Shown here piece by piece: positions 1 through 6,124 of a DNA stretch of 53,135 nt (the first letter of the stretch is position 1; each line of letters opens with the position of its first letter). Source of the stretch: RGIG5299 sp045588575 (GTDB taxonomy: Bacteria; Bacillota; Clostridia; Oscillospirales; RGIG5299). The stretch covers positions 1 through 53,135 of the forward strand of contig JAZNEJ010000004.1 in NCBI GenBank assembly GCA_045588575.1, given 5' to 3'. Under the pieces are notes generated by a model. The model worked only from the letters and a program-made list of their open reading frames with translations. It was not told where the DNA came from and searched no databases. The translations under genes and the position numbers were made by a program.

Positions 1-208
1 GACGCCGCAGGCGGAGTATCTTCGAGGCGTTTAGCCTCGAAATTCCGGGTACGCAAAGCGTGCCGTTTTTGTTTGGCGTCATCATTGGAGAAGGCTGGGC
101 TCCCGCAGCACAAGGTGCAAGGGAACCGGTTCGAATACGACGCCGCAGGCGGAGTATCTTCGAGGCGTTTAGCCTCGAAATTCCGGGTACGCAAAGCGTG
201 CCGTTTTT
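1..208. repeat. Two direct copies of a 70-bp GC-rich repeat
   Basis: Positions 1-70 and 139-208 appear identical base for base. Each contains a perfect 8-bp hairpin (21-41 and 159-179) and ends in the same GGTACGC-AAA-GCGTGCC hairpin plus T-run that terminates the cassettes further right. The 68 bp between them begins with GGCGTC, which is complementary to the GACGCC that opens the second copy. No protein is convincing here. The copy number to the left is unknown because the window starts inside the array. Confidence 0.85.
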
Positions 209-264
209 ATATGCCAACTTGACACCTTATTGCTTTTTTGCTATACTAAACTCAAAGGCGGTGA
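184..264 (+). promoter_or_regulatory. Cassette spacer copy 1: terminator hairpin, promoter, RBS
   Basis: Hairpin GGTACGC/GCGTGCC with T-run, then TTGACA at 219-224, a 17-bp spacer and TATACT at 242-247, then the ribosome binding site AAAGGCGGTGA in front of the ATG at 269. The same block recurs at 1236-1352, 1686-1800 and 2241-2335. Confidence 0.85.
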
Positions 265-268
265 TTTT

Positions 269-730
269 ATGAAAGAAAAGCAAGACAGAAACTATCCTAT
301 AAGTTTATTTGTGATTGGATTTTTAATGAACCTAACCAAAAATTTCTTTTTACTTTTCCCAGGACTAATTTTCTTGATTATCGGTATTTGGGTAAATTGG
401 TGTTTTGTTGTTGGTTTGGTGTTATTGTTAGTGGATGTATTGCTTTCTTTTGTTGAACAAACAAAAATTAGAAATGCCACCATTAATAGTGATAACCCCA
501 ATTTTAAGGAATGGCAAGATGCCATTTTGTCGTCTGATTGGAAAGAAAATGTTCAAAATTTGGTTGAAGAAAACATTGAAAACAACACAAATGAATCCGA
601 TGATTATAAGGTTTCTTTGCAGGAACAAATTGATGTTGCGGAAAGTTTGAAGGAGGAAGTTCCTTATAAACCGTCTTCGCCAAGTGCTCCAAATCAGCAA
701 AAATCAAAAAATGATATGAGTAGACAATAA
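269..730 (+). CDS. Small membrane protein of the cassette array, function unknown
   Basis: A 153-residue protein with two hydrophobic segments (about residues 10-31 and 34-60) followed by an acidic, Gln/Asn/Ser-rich soluble tail. I do not recognise a family. The ATG at 269 is chosen because it lies just after the AAAGGCGGTGA site and a perfect promoter; the in-frame TTG at 230 lies inside that promoter. The tail would probably face the cytoplasm or cell surface as a low-complexity domain. It is the first of six short ORFs separated by repeated intergenic blocks. Small membrane-anchored proteins in such arrays can be immunity or accessory proteins, but nothing in this sequence proves that. Confidence 0.7.
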   Translation: MKEKQDRNYPISLFVIGFLMNLTKNFFLLFPGLIFLIIGIWVNWCFVVGLVLLLVDVLLSFVEQTKIRNATINSDNPNFKEWQDAILSSDWKENVQNLVEENIENNTNESDDYKVSLQEQIDVAESLKEEVPYKPSSPSAPNQQKSKNDMSRQ

Positions 731-785
731 GGATGTTTAGAAAATCCTCGGTTTTTCGACCGGTTCCATTTTGAGTGTCGGTCCC

Positions 786-819
786 AAAAATCCCGTTTAC
801 GCAAGTAGGCGGGATTTTT
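786..819 (+). terminator. Rho-independent terminator after cassette gene 1
   Basis: A perfect 10-bp stem AAAAATCCCG/CGGGATTTTT with a 14-nt loop, ending in a T-run. It differs from the GGTACGC hairpin used by the other cassettes. Confidence 0.75.
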
Positions 820-820
820 A

Positions 821-911
821 CTTATTACTTCTTACCTCTTCACTCTTACTTAAAAACAAGTTTGATACGGGATTTTTGGAAAGTAATAAGTAATAGGTAA
901 GAAGTAATAAG
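821..911. repeat. 91-bp element bounded by perfect 17-bp inverted repeats
   Basis: Positions 821-837 (CTTATTACTTCTTACCT) are the exact reverse complement of 895-911. The 57-bp interior has no coding potential. The size and perfect ends resemble a miniature inverted-repeat element or a large hairpin. It sits where the standard cassette block would otherwise begin. Confidence 0.65.
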
Positions 912-930
912 ACTTTTGCAAGGCTTTGCA

Positions 931-959
931 TTGCTCTTATTGTGTTATAGTTGTATAAT
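931..959 (+). promoter_or_regulatory. Promoter of cassette gene 2
   Basis: TTGCTC (931-936), 17 bp, TATAAT (954-959). It differs from the repeated promoter of the other cassettes, but the following AAACCCAGAAAGGCGGTGGAG leader matches that of the gene at 1357. Confidence 0.6.
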
Positions 960-982
960 AAACCCAGAAAGGCGGTGGAGGT

Positions 983-1231
983 ATGAAAAACAAAAACGAA
1001 AAAGTTAATGACTGTATGAACAAATATTCAGATCACCACTGCACTTTGATCAAAAAATACAGAACTCTGTTCCATTATGTCTGGGTGCTTGAAGAGCAAG
1101 GGCAGGAATTCAAAGTTTACGTTGGAAAGGCATTGTATTTCTGCATAGAACTTGGAACACAGTTAACAATAGGAAAGATTGGACGAAAGCTGATTAACAT
1201 TCGCACGGGATTTTGCAAAACTGATAAATAA
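983..1231 (+). CDS. Small cassette-array protein, function unknown
   Basis: An 82-residue soluble protein with no family I recognise. It is basic overall and has an internal run (VWVLEEQGQEFKVYVGKALY) that looks like beta-strands. It starts at ATG 983, nine bases after a GGCGGTGGAGG ribosome binding site. The standard repeated block (from 1236) follows directly after its stop codon. Such short, unrelated, separately transcribed ORFs are typical of immunity-type or phage-defence cassette arrays, but that is inference from arrangement only. Confidence 0.65.
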   Translation: MKNKNEKVNDCMNKYSDHHCTLIKKYRTLFHYVWVLEEQGQEFKVYVGKALYFCIELGTQLTIGKIGRKLINIRTGFCKTDK

Positions 1232-1235
1232 TTTT

Positions 1236-1352
1236 TGGCATCTTTTTTGTCAACACGACTCAAACAAAAACGGTACGCAAAGCGTGCCGTTTTTTTATGC
1301 CAACTTGACACCTTATTGCTTTTTTGCTATACTAAACCCAGAAAGGCGGTGG
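1236..1352 (+). promoter_or_regulatory. Cassette spacer copy 2: terminator, promoter, RBS
   Basis: It starts TGGCATCTTTTTTGTCAACA, then hairpin CGGTACGC-AAA-GCGTGCCG (1271-1289) with T-run, TTGACA (1305-1310), 17 bp, TATACT (1328-1333) and GAAAGGCGGTGGAG. Apart from a few substitutions it matches copy 3 over its whole length. Confidence 0.88.
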
Positions 1353-1356
1353 AGAT

Positions 1357-1677
1357 ATGAACAATAACCTTTTTACTAAAATAGACGGAAAATCGATTTT
1401 GGTTTGCTATTTTCAAGTCGTGTATGACGACGAAGCATTAACTGTCAAAATGACGTGCATTTCCGAGGACCAAAACGGTTATTTTATCGTCTTTAAAAAT
1501 GTTTCCAAGTTAAAAATGTCGGATATATCATATCCCTTCCAAATCTGCGGATTTAAAATATTAGATTACAGTTCTCGTGGTTATCAAAAAGATTTTCGTT
1601 TCTTTGTGAACGATTATGAAGACGGAAAACTCTCTTTTTTCTGCGAGAATTTTGAAATTTTTAATGCGAACAGATAA
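1357..1677 (+). CDS. Small soluble cassette-array protein, function unknown
   Basis: A 106-residue protein without membrane segments, rich in aromatic residues and predicted beta-strands. There is no recognised domain. Expression should be driven by the perfect TTGACA/TATACT promoter at 1305-1333 and ended by the hairpin at 1721-1739, so it is a self-contained transcription unit. The ATG at 1357 lies next to GGCGGTGGAGA. Size, composition and setting resemble immunity proteins for contact- or toxin-dependent competition; a homology search with structure prediction would be needed to support that. Confidence 0.65.
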   Translation: MNNNLFTKIDGKSILVCYFQVVYDDEALTVKMTCISEDQNGYFIVFKNVSKLKMSDISYPFQICGFKILDYSSRGYQKDFRFFVNDYEDGKLSFFCENFEIFNANR

Positions 1678-1685
1678 AAAACAAA

Positions 1686-1800
1686 TGGCATCTTTTTTGT
1701 CAACACGGCTCAATAAAAAACGGTACGCAAAGCGTGCCGTTTTTATATGCCAACTTGACACCTTATTGCTTTTTTGCTATACTAAACTCAAAGGCGGTGA
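1686..1800 (+). promoter_or_regulatory. Cassette spacer copy 3: terminator, promoter, RBS
   Basis: It starts TGGCATCTTTTTTGTCAACA, with hairpin at 1721-1739, TTGACA at 1755-1760, TATACT at 1778-1783 and AAAGGCGGTGA just before the start codon at 1805. It differs from copy 2 at only a few positions. Confidence 0.88.
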
Positions 1801-1804
1801 TTAT

Positions 1805-2179
1805 ATGAGAATGATTCATATTTCAAATATTATTGAAATTAAAGAAAATATGATATGTTACCGAAACGATAATGGCAATGCTGACTTTATTGAATTAGAA
1901 TCTTGTGCCAAAAATTATGAATCGACTCATAATATCATGAACAAAAATGAGTTAAAATTACATTGTGTGGGTGAACGCTTATTTGGTGAATATGCGTATT
2001 ATGAAATATATACACAAGATGAACATACTCAAATATATATGATGTTAAAAACTAATGTTATCAAGCGTTTTATCTCGAAAATTTCAGGTTGGAATTTTCA
2101 CAGCAAGGATTTTCAAAAATTTTATGCCATCCAAAAGCAATTAAATGCAAATGGTTGGACAACATCAGATTTATCATAA
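1805..2179 (+). CDS. Small soluble cassette-array protein, function unknown
   Basis: A 124-residue protein starting at ATG 1805, directly after AAAGGCGGTGA; the longer open frame back to 1616 runs through the repeated terminator/promoter block and is not coding. The sequence is acidic to neutral with alternating strand-like segments and a Trp-containing C-terminus. I recognise no family. It is monocistronic: its own promoter sits at 1755-1783 and the next terminator hairpin at 2255-2273. It is a third unrelated ORF behind the same control block, which is the main evidence for a cassette-type array. Confidence 0.68.
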   Translation: MRMIHISNIIEIKENMICYRNDNGNADFIELESCAKNYESTHNIMNKNELKLHCVGERLFGEYAYYEIYTQDEHTQIYMMLKTNVIKRFISKISGWNFHSKDFQKFYAIQKQLNANGWTTSDLS

Positions 2180-2240
2180 AAACATAAAGTAAAATTATAG
2201 GTTTTCAGGCACATTTTATTCGTGTCATTAAGTTCAAACT

Positions 2241-2335
2241 ACTCAAACAAAAAACGGTACGCAAAGCGTGCCGTTTTTATATGTCAACTTGACACCTTAT
2301 TGCTTTTTTGCTATACTAAACTCAAAGGCGGTGGT
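2241..2335 (+). promoter_or_regulatory. Cassette spacer copy 4: terminator, promoter, RBS
   Basis: ACTCAAACAAAAAA, hairpin at 2255-2273, TTGACA at 2289-2294, 17 bp, TATACT at 2312-2317, then AAAGGCGGTGG. It lacks the TGGCATCTTTTTTG left part seen in copies 2 and 3. Confidence 0.85.
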
Positions 2336-2338
2336 AAT

Positions 2339-2938
2339 ATGAAAAAACCTATAAAGATTTTATTATTTACTCTTGCGGGTATAGGACACACTGCAATTGT
2401 TGCGATAATTACGTTTTTTGTAATGATTTTTGTTTTGTTAGGCTCACTGATTTTTTTTGAAATTTTTCCTAACGTTGAAACAAGCCATAATATAGAAAAA
2501 TAGATGGAAATACAGCAACAGCAGAGCTATTTACCGTCTTTTGACGAAATGGGAAATTACGAGAATATAAGTTGCAAATATCAACATAAACGAGGTATTT
2601 TTACTAATTCCGATAGTTATATATTAACCGCAAGTTATTCAAAAGAAGATTTTGATATTCAAAAAGAAATTTTTTTAAATACTTATTTATTTCAAAATTT
2701 CGTAATTGAGGATGTTCGAGATAAAGACGTTGAAATAAGCGGTTCATTTAGCTTGGACGGTTATGATTTTAAATTATTATCGTTGGAGGAATATAAATAA
2801 AGCCATCCTAAAAGACTTGCTTTTTTCGGATTTTCAAATGAGAAACAAGAAATTTGTTTTATTTTCTTTACAGATATTGAATTGGATTATATAAACAGTT
2901 CTTTTGCAGATTTTTTGATAAGAGAATGCGGGTGGTAA
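2339..2938 (+). pseudogene. Membrane-anchored protein gene broken by two in-frame stops
   Basis: One reading frame runs from ATG 2339 to TAA 2936-2938 but is interrupted by TAG at 2501-2503 and TAA at 2798-2800. The first part (54 residues) is a membrane anchor. The second (beginning MEIQQQQSYLPSFDEM) and third (including LDYINSSFADFLIRECGW) read as one continuous soluble domain across the second stop, with no frame change, so the coding pattern clearly survives the stops. The domain reminds me of a small Clostridia family with DE(L/M)G.YE.I and a C-terminal ECGW, but I cannot name it. Two different stop codons argue against suppression or an alternative code. The first fragment might still be translated as a 54-residue peptide, and 2504-2800 could restart at the ATG directly after the TAG. 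Confidence 0.72.
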
Positions 2939-2939
2939 T

Positions 2940-3350
2940 ATGAAAAAACCTATAAAGATTTTATTGATAATTGTAGTAGCGGTGGTTGTATTTGCAGTAG
3001 TTATTGCTCAAATTCTTCCGAGTATAGTGTTTTTGGGGGCTTTTGTTTTTTCTTCGTTACCTTCGAAAACTTTTTTAGAATCCTCTAAGTCGCCTGATGG
3101 TACTTATGAATTAGAAGCATATGACACGAGCGGAGGGGCTACTGTTGACTTTTCTGTTGCGGTTTATTTACTCAAAGAAAACAGAAAAATTTGTATTTAT
3201 AATGGGTATCACGAAAAAGATGTTGAAATTATTTGGGTTGATAATTCCACCGTTACCATAAACGGTATAACGCTTGATTTATCTAAAGATGAAAGATACG
3301 ATTGGCGAGGTCCCGCTTATGCATATTTTAATTGCGGTAATAATGCTTGA
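2940..3350 (+). CDS. DUF5412 family membrane-anchored protein
   Basis: A 136-residue protein with one N-terminal hydrophobic segment (residues 5-40) and a small extracytoplasmic domain. The pattern SPDGTYELEAYDTSGGAT followed by a W-x-DNSTVTING segment matches what I know of the DUF5412 family; the function is unknown. The start region (2931-2965) is almost identical to that of the pseudogene at 2330-2364, so the two genes exchanged or duplicated their 5' ends. It has no promoter block of its own and would be read through from 2289-2317. The protein ends in CGNNA, the same five residues that end two secreted proteins at 32706 and 33760. Confidence 0.68.
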   Translation: MKKPIKILLIIVVAVVVFAVVIAQILPSIVFLGAFVFSSLPSKTFLESSKSPDGTYELEAYDTSGGATVDFSVAVYLLKENRKICIYNGYHEKDVEIIWVDNSTVTINGITLDLSKDERYDWRGPAYAYFNCGNNA

Positions 3351-3363
3351 AAAAAATTAATTT

Positions 3364-3392
3364 AAAGCAACTCCTTTTGGGGTTGCTTTTTT
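3364..3392 (+). terminator. Terminator after the DUF5412 gene
   Basis: Stem AAAGCAACTCC/GGGGTTGCTTT with a TTTT loop, followed by a T-run. It marks the right end of the cassette array. Confidence 0.85.
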
Positions 3393-3413
3393 GTTTTTTA
3401 ATATACCCCCCTG

Positions 3414-3442
3414 TTAACAAAATACCCCAAGGGGTATATATT
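3414..3442 (+). promoter_or_regulatory. csoR promoter with an embedded CsoR operator
   Basis: TTAACA (3414-3419), 17 bp, TATATT (3437-3442). The spacer contains the palindrome TACCCCAAGGGGTA (3423-3436), a G/C-tract operator of the kind bound by CsoR-family repressors. A second half-like ATATACCCCCC lies at 3401-3411. Binding of apo-CsoR there would block the promoter, giving autoregulation (inference). Confidence 0.75.
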
Positions 3443-3460
3443 ATATTCGGAGGGTTTAAT

Positions 3461-3757
3461 ATGGATAATAACTGTTGCAACAAAAAAACGAAAAGAAGCC
3501 CCGACGAAAAAAAGCTGATAATAAATAGGCTTAACCGAATAAGCGGACAAATAAACGGCATAACTAAAATGGTTGAAAACGATGCATACTGCAACGACGT
3601 TTTAATTCAGCTTTCTGCCGTTGAAAATTCCGTTAAGAGTCTTTCGTCGCACGTTTTGGAAAATCATTTATACACCTGTGTTACGAGAGATTTGGAAGAC
3701 GGCAACTTAGACACTATTGATGAATTAATCAGCTTATTCAAAAGATTTAATAAATAG
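3461..3757 (+). CDS. csoR: CsoR-type copper-sensing repressor
   Basis: A 98-residue all-helical protein of the CsoR/RcnR/FrmR family (DUF156). The family signature RLNRISGQINGI is at about residues 25-36. Cys (in AYCND), His (in ENHLY) and Cys (in LYTC) have the C-x24-H-x3-C spacing of Cu(I)-sensing CsoR, unlike the nickel (RcnR) or formaldehyde (FrmR) types. The ATG at 3461 follows CGGAGGG; an upstream in-frame extension runs through the terminator and operator and is rejected. It probably represses its own operon until Cu(I) binds. No copper ATPase or chaperone lies beside it, only the small Cys-rich gene downstream, which is unusual. Confidence 0.88.
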   Translation: MDNNCCNKKTKRSPDEKKLIINRLNRISGQINGITKMVENDAYCNDVLIQLSAVENSVKSLSSHVLENHLYTCVTRDLEDGNLDTIDELISLFKRFNK

Positions 3758-3769
3758 GAGGTGAGAAAT

Positions 3770-3919
3770 ATGGATAAAATCGTAATTTGTGAAAAATGCG
3801 GCGCTATGGTTAAGGTTTTGGTTGATTGCACCTGCGCAAACTGCGGCATTAAATGTTGCGGCGAAACTATGAAAGAAATTTCCGAAGAAGAAGCAAAAAA
3901 GGTTTTGAAAAATAAATAA
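3770..3919 (+). CDS. 49-residue Cys-rich, desulforedoxin-like protein
   Basis: A 49-residue protein beginning MDKIVICEKCGAMVKVL with cysteines as C-x2-C, then C-x-C-x2-C and a CC pair followed by GETMKEI. The CxxCG...CCGexM pattern resembles the iron-binding N-terminal desulforedoxin domain of desulfoferrodoxin, here alone and with extra cysteines. It starts 12 bases after csoR with a strong TAGGAGGTGA site, so the two are co-transcribed. It may bind or buffer the metal that CsoR senses, or carry a rubredoxin-type iron; both are inference. It is followed by a good terminator. Confidence 0.72.
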   Translation: MDKIVICEKCGAMVKVLVDCTCANCGIKCCGETMKEISEEEAKKVLKNK

Positions 3920-3944
3920 TCGGCTTATCTTTAACTAATGCCGT

Positions 3945-3984
3945 AAAGCCCCGAGGACTTTTGTCTTTGGGGCTTTCTTTTTTT
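3945..3984 (+). terminator. Terminator of the csoR operon
   Basis: Stem AAAGCCCC/GGGGCTTT, followed by a long T-run. Confidence 0.85.
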
Positions 3985-3985
3985 A

Positions 3986-4014
3986 TTGACTCAATGTAAA
4001 CAGTGTGGTAAAAT
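3986..4014 (+). promoter_or_regulatory. Promoter of the SGNH hydrolase gene
   Basis: TTGACT (3986-3991), 17 bp, TAAAAT (4009-4014), 31 bp before the start codon. Confidence 0.7.
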
Positions 4015-4044
4015 TGAAATAAAGATTAGTTAAGGAGCAAAATT

Positions 4045-4701
4045 ATGATTCAAGGCAGAGATTATTTAAAACCTATAATAAATGAATTGCTTGCAGCTTG
4101 GCCGAATAACAGAACGGTTAATATTGTTTGCCACGGGCACAGTGTTCCGTCGGGATATTTTACCACGCCTTACGTTAACACGATGAACGCATATCCGCAT
4201 TTGCTTCACAAAATTTTAAACGAGCGTTTCCCGTTTGCCGTTACAAACGTTATAGTTACCGCGAAGGGCGGCGAGAATGCGGTAAACGGTGAGAAGCGTT
4301 TTGAAAACGACGTTTTAATTCATCGCCCTGACGTTATTGTCTTGGATTACAGCTTAAACGACCGTTCAAGCGGCTTAAAGGGAGCAAAAGATGCTTGGTC
4401 ATTGATGATTGAAAAAGCGCTTAAAAACGACGTTAAGGTTATTCTTTGCACACCGAGCTGGGACATCTCTTATTACGAACAGGGAGCGGCTTGGGATGAG
4501 CTTTGCGCACATGCCGAGCAGGTTAGAGAGCTTGCGAGCCGTTATGACGTTGGATTGGCAGACAGCTTTAAGGCTTTTGAAAAGCAGATAAAGGATTTTA
4601 ATGACCTTCCCAAATATTTGGCAAATATAAACCATCCCACCAAGGCGGGCCACGAGCTTATTGCCGAAGAAATTGCAAAATATTTTATAATTTGCGAATA
4701 A
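4045..4701 (+). CDS. SGNH/GDSL-family hydrolase
   Basis: A 218-residue protein with the SGNH-hydrolase layout. The catalytic Ser lies in HGHSVPSGYF near residue 32 (block I in the GHSVP(A/S)GYF form of one subfamily). The oxyanion Gly/Asn motifs follow: a Gly in VTAKGGEN and Asn in YSLND near residue 104. The catalytic His is in NHPTKAGH near residue 200, with Asn in place of the usual Asp three residues ahead. There is no signal peptide, so it is cytoplasmic. SGNH enzymes hydrolyse ester bonds, often acetyl groups on sugars. The neighbouring GH1 glycosidase, also with its own promoter, makes deacetylation of an imported oligosaccharide a reasonable guess. Confidence 0.82.
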   Translation: MIQGRDYLKPIINELLAAWPNNRTVNIVCHGHSVPSGYFTTPYVNTMNAYPHLLHKILNERFPFAVTNVIVTAKGGENAVNGEKRFENDVLIHRPDVIVLDYSLNDRSSGLKGAKDAWSLMIEKALKNDVKVILCTPSWDISYYEQGAAWDELCAHAEQVRELASRYDVGLADSFKAFEKQIKDFNDLPKYLANINHPTKAGHELIAEEIAKYFIICE

Positions 4702-4713
4702 AGAAAAACAGTT

Positions 4714-4742
4714 AACCCCGCGCCGAAATGGCGCGGGGTTTT
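4714..4742 (+). terminator. Terminator after the SGNH hydrolase gene
   Basis: Strong GC stem AACCCCGCGCC/GGCGCGGGGTT with an AAAT-type loop, followed by T residues. Confidence 0.9.
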
Positions 4743-4756
4743 CATTTGCCTACACA

Positions 4757-4785
4757 TTGACATAAAACCTTTTAAAATGTATAAT
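4757..4785 (+). promoter_or_regulatory. Consensus promoter of the GH1 gene
   Basis: TTGACA (4757-4762), 17 bp, TATAAT (4780-4785): a perfect sigma-A promoter. Confidence 0.85.
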
Positions 4786-4806
4786 ATAACAAAGAGGTGA
4801 AACAAA

Positions 4807-6084
4807 ATGCAGTTTAATTTTCCAAAAAAGCTTTTGCTCGGAGCTGCTTCTGCCGCAACGCAAATTGAGGGCGGAAAGGTTGACGGAAACTGGCACGATT
4901 GGTATAGAAAAGGCAAAATAGCTGATAATTCAAATCCCGAAATTACCACAATGCATTGGAAATATTGGAAAGAAGACAGCTTGCTTTTAAAGGAAGCCGG
5001 CGTTCAAACCTACCGTATGGGGCTTGATTGGGCAAGAATTTACCCAAGGGAAAATGAGGTTGATTATGAAGCTGTTTGGCAATACCGCAATGAAATTTTA
5101 CTCATTAAAGAGCAGGGAATTAAGCCTCTTTTAACGCTTCACCATTTTTCGAATCCTATGTGGTTTGAAAGAATGGGTGGATTTTTAAACACCAAGGCAC
5201 TTATTTATTTTTTAAACTACGTTAAGTTTGCGGCGGAAACGTTCGGAGATTTGGTTGAAGATTTCGTTACGGTAAACGAGCCTAACGTTTACACCTTTAA
5301 GGGTTACGGCGAAGGAAGTTGGCCGCCGGGTTGCAAAAATCCCTTTAAAATTATAAAGGTTTTGGAAAATTTGGCGTATTGCCATATTGAAAGCTATAAA
5401 ATAATTCACGAAACCCGTAAAAAAATGGGCTTTTTAAACACCAAGGTCGGCTTTGCAAACCATTTAAGAGTGTTCGACCCCAAAAACGAAAAAAATCCGT
5501 TTGATAAGATGGCGGCAAGGCTTTCGGAATACACCTTTCAGGAAATTGTAACGAGAGCTTTTACTTTGGGTGAGTTTTGTTTTCCGTTAAGAAACAAATA
5601 TAAAATTGAAAAAGGTGTTTACGTTGATTTTCACGGCGTGAATTATTACAGCCGAACGGTGAATTTTATGGGAGTTAGAAAAAACTCGCCGAGAAACGAT
5701 TTGAATTGGGAAATTTACCCCAAGGGCTTAATAAGATGCGCCGAAAAGCTTGATGAAATTAAAAGACTTCCTATTTGGGTTACCGAAAACGGAACGTGCG
5801 ATAATAACGATGCTTTCAGATGTCGTTTTATTGCGGAGCATTTAAAGGCGATTTGCGAAAGCGATTTGCCCTTTGAAAGATATTATCATTGGTGCTTTTG
5901 CGATAATTTCGAGTGGGCAGACGGTTGTTCAATGCGTTTTGGTCTTATTCACCTAAATTATGAAACCCAAGCTCGCACGGTTAAGCGCTCGGCTGAGTTT
6001 TATAAAAAAATAATTAAAGCGGGCAGCATTACAAAAGAGCTTTGGAATGAATACGTTGAACCTCAAAAATACAATATAAAATAA
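4807..6084 (+). CDS. Glycoside hydrolase family 1 beta-glycosidase
   Basis: A 425-residue cytoplasmic TIM-barrel enzyme. The N-terminal LLGAASAATQIEGG is the GH1 signature. The acid/base Glu is in TVNEPNVYTF near residue 158, and the nucleophile Glu is in WVTENGTCDN near residue 329. YRMGLDWARIYP and HHFSNPMWF are further conserved barrel motifs. GH1 enzymes of Firmicutes cleave beta-glucosides, beta-galactosides or their 6-phosphates; I see no PTS gene nearby, so the unphosphorylated type seems more likely, but the substrate is undecided. It is slightly shorter than typical 440-480-residue members. It has its own promoter and a shared terminator with the convergent cdaR. Confidence 0.92.
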   Translation: MQFNFPKKLLLGAASAATQIEGGKVDGNWHDWYRKGKIADNSNPEITTMHWKYWKEDSLLLKEAGVQTYRMGLDWARIYPRENEVDYEAVWQYRNEILLIKEQGIKPLLTLHHFSNPMWFERMGGFLNTKALIYFLNYVKFAAETFGDLVEDFVTVNEPNVYTFKGYGEGSWPPGCKNPFKIIKVLENLAYCHIESYKIIHETRKKMGFLNTKVGFANHLRVFDPKNEKNPFDKMAARLSEYTFQEIVTRAFTLGEFCFPLRNKYKIEKGVYVDFHGVNYYSRTVNFMGVRKNSPRNDLNWEIYPKGLIRCAEKLDEIKRLPIWVTENGTCDNNDAFRCRFIAEHLKAICESDLPFERYYHWCFCDNFEWADGCSMRFGLIHLNYETQARTVKRSAEFYKKIIKAGSITKELWNEYVEPQKYNIK

Positions 6085-6085
6085 T

Positions 6086-6115
6086 AAAAAACGGCATCTT
6101 GACGATGCCGTTTTT
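6086..6115. terminator. Bidirectional terminator between GH1 and cdaR
   Basis: Stem ACGGCATC/GATGCCGT with A-run before and T-run after, serving both convergent genes. Confidence 0.9.
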
Positions 6116-6124
6116 ACATTTTAA

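Noticed and set aside
60..272. 70-residue plus-strand ORF over the left repeats
   Set aside because: It lies in GC-rich repeat DNA and passes through the hairpin and promoter of the first cassette.
1..2335. CRISPR array
   Set aside because: The repeats are 70-115 bp, irregularly spaced by whole ORFs and contain promoters; there are no short equal spacers and no cas genes.
2339..2938. Alternative genetic code or stop readthrough for the interrupted frame
   Set aside because: Two different stop codons (TAG and TAA) interrupt the frame, and TAA, TAG and TGA all end intact genes elsewhere in the window.
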